A DNA stretch of 12,142 nt from contig CALZMY010000162.1 of the NCBI GenBank assembly GCA_945788675.1, positions 1 through 12,142 of the forward strand. Direction: 5' to 3'. Of the stretch, positions 7,898 through 12,142 are shown piece by piece. How positions within the stretch are numbered: the first letter of the stretch is position 1; every line of letters begins with the position of its first letter. The DNA comes from an uncultured Gammaproteobacteria bacterium (GTDB taxonomy: Bacteria; Pseudomonadota; Gammaproteobacteria; SZUA-140). The translations under genes were made by a program, and so were the position numbers. The notes under the pieces are model-generated. The model was not told where the DNA came from. It ran no database searches and saw nothing but the letters and a program-made list of their open reading frames with translations.

Positions 7898-10800
7898 ATG
7901 AAACCTACTGCATACTCAGCCACAACACCTGGTATAAACACTCAAATAGGGCATTACCTATTGGCCGGGCTCTTCATATTCGTTTTTTTGATGGCTAGTA
8001 GCAAAGTCGCCTGGTCAGAAGATCATGTAAATATTATGGTTGTTCACTCCTATAGCCAGGAGTACCCCTGGACAAAGAATCAACACGAAGGATTTATCGA
8101 TGCGCTGTATGCCCATTCGACAGACGAATTTATAATAAAAACAGAATATCTAGATACTAAACGTAAATACTATGATGATGCCTATGCAGAAAAATATCAG
8201 GAATACCTGAAATATAAATATGATAATTATAGACCGGATATTATTTATACCACTGATGATAACGCTTTTACGTTTGCACGATCTAGTTTAACCAAATTAT
8301 TCCCGGGCGTACCGATTTTCTTTTCAGGCGTTAATGATTACAGTGTCATCAATGAACTGGACACTTTCCCGGTAACCGGAGTATTCGAAAAAAAGGAAAT
8401 TGCTCCCAACCTAGCGCTTATGAGGAAAATACACCAGGACATCAAGAACATTATCATTGTCGGAGATGCCTCTAATACCTACAAGGCAATAAAGCGCGAG
8501 GCTATGGCTGAGCTGAAACAACAACCGAGTATCAATGCGACCTTCATTGCCCATGATAATATCGATCAGCTCATTGATACACTAGGCCAAAGAGATGAAC
8601 AGTTTATTTTCCTCACTACGCTAGGTAGTGTAAGTGATCAAAATGGTCATACACTTTCCCTCAATGATACAATCTCTCGGATAGTTCAGTCTGGCCACTT
8701 TGTTGTTTTCAGTATGGAAGATGCTTATATGCTTGAAGGCGTCATGGGCGGGTACGTCACAAGTGGTAAAAAACAAGGTCATACAGCAGCAAGAATGGTT
8801 TTAACCTATTTATCCGGCACCAAAACAAACCAGATCCCAGTTGTTACCCAAAGTCCAAATGAATATATTTTTGATCAGAGAGAACTGCTGAAAAACGATC
8901 TTCATCTTCCTGAGAGAATATTAGCGACTGCAACGATATTGCATAAGAAACCTACCTTCTACGAGCGTAACCGTACTTTTATTCTAGGTACTATAGTCGC
9001 CCTCGCTATTCTATTATTTATATCAATGGTAGTTTTTATTTATCTATTTTCAAATAAAAACAGAAAAATCCAATCAACTTCTAATGAAATAATCAAGCAA
9101 TCTAAGATCATCGAACAGGTCAAAGATAGACTCACTGAAGCACAGCGAATCGCTCATCTCGGTAGTTGGGAATGGGATATTGTTACTAATGAATTAGAGT
9201 GGTCTGATGAAGTGTTCAGGATTTTCGGTGAGCAGCCGGGCAGTTTTAAACCTAGCTATGAGAAGTTCATGTCTTATATTCCTTCTCAAGAACACCAAAA
9301 AGTTGAAGATGCTATCGCCTCTGCTATCCAGACAAAGCGACAATATGATGTGGAACATTCGGTTGTACTACAAGACCGTTCCGTAAGATATGTCAGAGAG
9401 CTAGGCCTGGTAAAGTTCAATGACCAGAATAAGCCTATCTTTATGGTAGGTACAGTATTGGATATTACGACACTTAAGATTCATGAACGCCGTGAAAAAG
9501 AGCGTCATGATGTAATAGAACGCTATCAGAATGCGCTTATGGAATGGTCCAGAGTTAACTATAAAAACATTGATGAAGCTTTTAGTCGCGCAGCTGAAAT
9601 CTCAGCTCAAACACTCGACATTGAGCGTGTCAGTATATGGCTTTATAAGCCCGACAAATCTGCTATTCAATGTCAAGACCTCTATAATTTGTCTACGGGA
9701 GCTCACGAAAAAGGCCTGGAGCTATTCAAAAAAGATTTCCCAAATTATTTTAGAGCATTGGAAGCAGGAAATATGATGGCCGTCAATGATGCGCAGAATG
9801 ACGAGCGGACAAACGAATTCACGCAATCCTACCTACAACCTCTCAATATATACTCGATGCTTGATGCACCCATTTTTTATCAAGGCGAGATTCTGGGTGT
9901 TGTCTGTCATGAAAATATCGGCGCAAAGAGGGAGTGGACAATACAAGAGCAGGAATTTACTTCCGCCATATCCAAGACAGTCTCACTTTCTTTAGAGGTG
10001 GAAAAGCGCAAGGAAGCAGAAAGACAACTAGTGCATCAGGCCTATCATGATGGGTTGACCAATCTTCCTAACCGGAATCTTTTTCTGGATCGGCTTGAAC
10101 AGGAGATAAAACAGGCACGCCGTTCACAGAAATTATTAGCGGTTATATTTCTTGATCTTGATAATTTTAAAAAAATCAACGACTCCCTTGGACATGCCGC
10201 TGGTGACCAGGTATTAGTCAACATGGCCGAAAAATTGAAAAATAATTTACGTGAAGTCGATACCATCGCCCGCCTGGGTGGTGATGAATTTACATTGCTT
10301 CTTGGGTCTTTTAAGAATACACAAGATATAAATTCTACGATAGACAAGATATTTAATAGAATGCAAATTTCAATCAATTTAGATAATAAAGAGCTGTTCA
10401 TTACTTCCAGCATGGGTATCAGTATATATCCTAATGACGGTAAAAGCGCTAACACCTTATTACGAAATGCAGACGCAGCTATGTATAAAGCGAAAGATGA
10501 AGGAAGAAATGGTTACCAATTTTACACCCAGGATATGACCGAACGCGCCATTGAAAGAGTGTCAATGGAAGCTAATTTACGCAGGGCGTTGGAGAAAGAG
10601 GAATTTGTCGTATATTATCAGCCACAATTCAATACCAACCCAAAAAAGCTTATCGGCATGGAAGCCCTTGTGCGCTGGGTACATCCAGAGATGGGGCTAG
10701 TCTCCCCGGCGAAGTTTATCCCCCTGGCAGAGGAAACCGGCCTGATTGTGGAATTAGACCGATGGGTGATGCGAACGGCATTAACACAAATCAGTACATG

Positions 10801-11326
10801 GTTAAAACAAGGCCTTAATCCAGGACGACTGTCATTGAACCTGGCCATGAAGCAGCTGCAGCAGAATGATTTCATTGATATGATTGAAGCGACTTTGAGA
10901 GATACGGATTGTAAACCAGAGTCCCTTACGCTCGAGGTCACCGAAAGTCAGATTATGATAGACCCGGAAAAGGCAATAAATATTCTTTGGAAAATCAGTG
11001 ATATGGGTATCGAGATTGCCGTTGATGATTTTGGTACCGGCTATTCTTCGCTTACATATCTCAAACGTTTTCCAGTGGACAAGCTCAAAATAGATCAATC
11101 TTTTATACGAGATATTCCGGATGACGAAGATGATGCCGCGATAGTACAGGCCATTATTGCTCTATCAAAAAGCTTAAAAATGAGTGTTATTGCTGAAGGT
11201 GTAGAAACAGAAACACAAAAAGATTTCTTACTACAAGATGGGTGCTCCCAGATTCAGGGATATCTGTACGGACGCCCCATGCCAGCAAATGACATGCAAG
11301 AGCTGTTAGAAAAACCTGTTATTTAA
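7898..11326 (+). CDS. Membrane GGDEF-EAL cyclic di-GMP enzyme with periplasmic ABC_sub_bind-type sensor, PAS and GAF domains
   Basis: A bifunctional-type enzyme for making (GGDEF) and degrading (EAL) cyclic di-GMP, anchored in the inner membrane. Order: signal or anchor sequence (about 17-39), a periplasmic domain (about 43-345) opening IMVVHSYSQEYPWT like ABC_sub_bind solute-binding folds, TM helix (about 361-385), short coiled coil, PAS with AHLGSWEWD (about 412-530), GAF (about 541-700), GGDEF (about 712-878), EAL (about 885-1138). Active-site GGDEF is 794-798 and the inhibitory RxxD site is Arg785-Asp788. EAL residues are complete: EALVR (922-926), Asn981, Glu1013, Asp1043-Asp1044, Lys1064, Glu1100, Gln1120. 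Both activities are therefore possible; which dominates cannot be told. The ligand is unknown. The gene is AT-rich compared with genes to its left and has no strong ribosome site, so transfer is plausible. Confidence 0.93.
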   Translation: MKPTAYSATTPGINTQIGHYLLAGLFIFVFLMASSKVAWSEDHVNIMVVHSYSQEYPWTKNQHEGFIDALYAHSTDEFIIKTEYLDTKRKYYDDAYAEKYQEYLKYKYDNYRPDIIYTTDDNAFTFARSSLTKLFPGVPIFFSGVNDYSVINELDTFPVTGVFEKKEIAPNLALMRKIHQDIKNIIIVGDASNTYKAIKREAMAELKQQPSINATFIAHDNIDQLIDTLGQRDEQFIFLTTLGSVSDQNGHTLSLNDTISRIVQSGHFVVFSMEDAYMLEGVMGGYVTSGKKQGHTAARMVLTYLSGTKTNQIPVVTQSPNEYIFDQRELLKNDLHLPERILATATILHKKPTFYERNRTFILGTIVALAILLFISMVVFIYLFSNKNRKIQSTSNEIIKQSKIIEQVKDRLTEAQRIAHLGSWEWDIVTNELEWSDEVFRIFGEQPGSFKPSYEKFMSYIPSQEHQKVEDAIASAIQTKRQYDVEHSVVLQDRSVRYVRELGLVKFNDQNKPIFMVGTVLDITTLKIHERREKERHDVIERYQNALMEWSRVNYKNIDEAFSRAAEISAQTLDIERVSIWLYKPDKSAIQCQDLYNLSTGAHEKGLELFKKDFPNYFRALEAGNMMAVNDAQNDERTNEFTQSYLQPLNIYSMLDAPIFYQGEILGVVCHENIGAKREWTIQEQEFTSAISKTVSLSLEVEKRKEAERQLVHQAYHDGLTNLPNRNLFLDRLEQEIKQARRSQKLLAVIFLDLDNFKKINDSLGHAAGDQVLVNMAEKLKNNLREVDTIARLGGDEFTLLLGSFKNTQDINSTIDKIFNRMQISINLDNKELFITSSMGISIYPNDGKSANTLLRNADAAMYKAKDEGRNGYQFYTQDMTERAIERVSMEANLRRALEKEEFVVYYQPQFNTNPKKLIGMEALVRWVHPEMGLVSPAKFIPLAEETGLIVELDRWVMRTALTQISTWLKQGLNPGRLSLNLAMKQLQQNDFIDMIEATLRDTDCKPESLTLEVTESQIMIDPEKAINILWKISDMGIEIAVDDFGTGYSSLTYLKRFPVDKLKIDQSFIRDIPDDEDDAAIVQAIIALSKSLKMSVIAEGVETETQKDFLLQDGCSQIQGYLYGRPMPANDMQELLEKPVI

Positions 11327-11328
11327 CC

Positions 11329-11466
11329 ATGTGGGCCGGACCTAACAACTACTTGTATCACCTAAATGGCAAAAAAACTCTATATTTATACACATCCAAC
11401 GGCCTCTTCCAGCTAGCCAACTTCAAGCAGCAAGGTAATCGGACAACTTATTGGATTGAAAAATAG
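11329..11466 (+). CDS. Possible small ORF of 45 residues directly after the GGDEF-EAL gene
   Basis: ATG at 11329 is two bases after the TAA of the upstream gene and opens a 45-codon frame to TAG 11464-11466. The peptide starts MWAGPNNYLYHLNGKKTLY and is rich in Tyr, Asn and Leu, with a plausible protein-like composition and a basic end (KQQGNRTTYWIEK). I recognise no family, and there is no ribosome site, so expression would rely on coupling. It may be a gene fragment or chance. Confidence 0.22.
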   Translation: MWAGPNNYLYHLNGKKTLYLYTSNGLFQLANFKQQGNRTTYWIEK

Positions 11467-11603
11467 CGGTTTGAGAATATACTGTGAGCGCAATCTTTGC
11501 TCTTTAGAGCGGAGTTAGCGAACAAAATAGATTAGAGGGATTTTCATCCTTTCGTAGAAGAATTTCCATCCTTTATACCCTTGGGTGCCTGGGGTAGAGT
11601 TCT
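11467..11603. other. Gap with a short direct repeat, no gene seen
   Basis: TTTTCATCCTTT and TTTCCATCCTTT occur about 22 bases apart (about 11542-11575), differing at one base, and GCTCTTTAGAGC (11499-11510) is a small palindrome. No gene, and no convincing terminator for either flanking gene, is visible. Confidence 0.4.
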
Positions 11604-11927
11604 TCAAATAAAATCAGCGACTTGTTGACGCGTGTAAAAACACCCTTCTCTTTCAAACCCCGAAATTATGTTATGGCTGGTGCTTACAAATGTGCCATGC
11701 TCATCACGTTTGATTATTGTCTCTTCCGGTAAGCCGTCCAGGATATGTATCGGTGCGGGTGTTCCATCCGCAAAACATGAGCGGTAAATACGACCACTTG
11801 CAATATCAAGAAAGGCGGGAACAAAACCAAAGCCCTTATTCTTTTGACTTACACCTCCGCTACCGGAGAAACATTGGTTCTCCTTTTTCAGGGACTCTTT
11901 TGTGGTGGTGTGTGTAATAAAGTTCAT
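11604..11927 (-). CDS. Uncharacterised 107-residue protein
   Basis: The start ATG at 11927 has GGGAG (plus-strand 11937-11941) 9 bases upstream, which supports a real gene. The first 33 residues are polar and variable-looking. Residues about 34-102 form a compact core with GFVPAFLDIASGRIYRS, FADGTPAPIHILDGLPEE and GFEREGCFYTRQQ. To my memory this pattern (extracytoplasmic signal absent, PAFLD, ADGxPAPIHxLDGLP, FYTR near the end) recurs in small hypothetical proteins of proteobacterial accessory regions. I cannot name a domain or function. It has no membrane segment, one zinc-unlike pair of cysteines (Cys51, Cys96) plus Cys19, and no partner gene inside the window. Composition is closer to 50% GC than the gene on its left. 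Confidence 0.75.
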   Translation of the reverse strand: MNFITHTTTKESLKKENQCFSGSGGVSQKNKGFGFVPAFLDIASGRIYRSCFADGTPAPIHILDGLPEETIIKRDEHGTFVSTSHNIISGFEREGCFYTRQQVADFI

Positions 11928-12142
11928 CTCGCGTCACTCCCGCTGTTGTAAATAAATGATGCAGCGATTTTTCCCTGCCTCTTACAAATAGATACGCATG
12001 AAGCGCCAACAGGGTTCCCTTGAACAGGTGATTTTTTATCGGAGTAATGAGCTGAAATCCCGGCTGTAGTTGAGCGGACAGCAAGCACTAGCTGGGAAGG
12101 CTGCGAACAATTTTGGCGAATTTTAAATTCAGTGATTCATAA
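11928..12142. other. Right-edge sequence upstream of the 107-residue gene, no confident gene
   Basis: On the minus strand a TTG-initiated frame of 74 codons (12084 to 11860) crosses this stretch and overlaps the 107-residue gene by 68 bases. It has no ribosome site I can see, and its part beyond the overlap matches nothing I recognise. The region should hold the promoter of the minus-strand gene, but no clear -35 and -10 pair was found. The final 40 bases are AT-rich and may belong to the next gene's flank. Confidence 0.4.

Noticed and set aside
11542..11575. Two near-identical TTT(T/C)CATCCTTT copies as the start of a CRISPR or integration site.
   Set aside because: There are only two 12-base copies with one mismatch and no further units, spacers or adjacent tRNA.
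11860..12084. A 74-codon minus-strand frame starting with TTG.
   Set aside because: It has no visible ribosome site, overlaps the better supported 107-residue gene by 68 bases and has no recognisable motif; kept only as a note in the right-edge region.

Overview
The window looks like chromosomal DNA of a gammaproteobacterium. DksA, acetyl-CoA synthetase, MoaB, MoeA and MobA all carry sequence typical of that class. A REP-like GC-rich hairpin at the left edge is also of a type common there. The organism cannot be named from sequence alone; a free-living or sulfur-oxidising type lineage (Chromatiales/Thiotrichales-like) is only a guess. No rRNA, tRNA, CRISPR array or replication origin was seen.

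Left part (1-4441), housekeeping genes with fairly high GC. A dispersed-repeat hairpin (1-72) lies downstream of a minus-strand class I/II PLP aminotransferase (87-1247). A divergent intergenic region carries a good sigma70-type promoter for dksA (1510-2265). This DksA is unusual: a complete E. coli-like DksA follows a lysine/alanine/valine-rich, histone-H1-like tail of about 117 residues with no acidic residue. A probable terminator and a possible 41-codon leader ORF precede acs (2480-4441), which encodes AMP-forming acetyl-CoA synthetase.

Middle part (4442-7372), a compact plus-strand cluster: a PilZ-domain c-di-GMP receptor, moaB, moeA and mobA. The last three act in the late steps of molybdenum cofactor synthesis (MPT adenylylation, molybdate insertion, GMP attachment). 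The junctions are notable. The PilZ frame runs 89 bp into moaB. moeA has no ATG, GTG or TTG start that would give a full-length protein; an ATC two bases after the moaB stop gives E. coli-like length and numbering. mobA begins with TTG inside the moeA stop (TTGA), at a perfect 6-bp hairpin.

Right part (7373-12142), AT-rich and accessory in character. Base composition drops sharply after mobA. The 525-bp gap holds what looks like a decayed C-terminal scrap of an IS3-family transposase. Next is a 1142-residue membrane c-di-GMP protein with signal sequence, periplasmic ABC_sub_bind-type sensor, one TM helix, PAS, GAF, GGDEF and EAL. The catalytic and I-site motifs are intact. A possible 45-residue ORF follows two bases later. 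The window ends with a minus-strand gene for a 107-residue protein of an uncharacterised family and about 215 bp with no confident gene.

Together the window holds one c-di-GMP receptor (PilZ) and one c-di-GMP enzyme flanking the Moco genes. Any functional link between them is inference. I found no defence system, toxin-antitoxin pair or intact mobile element.
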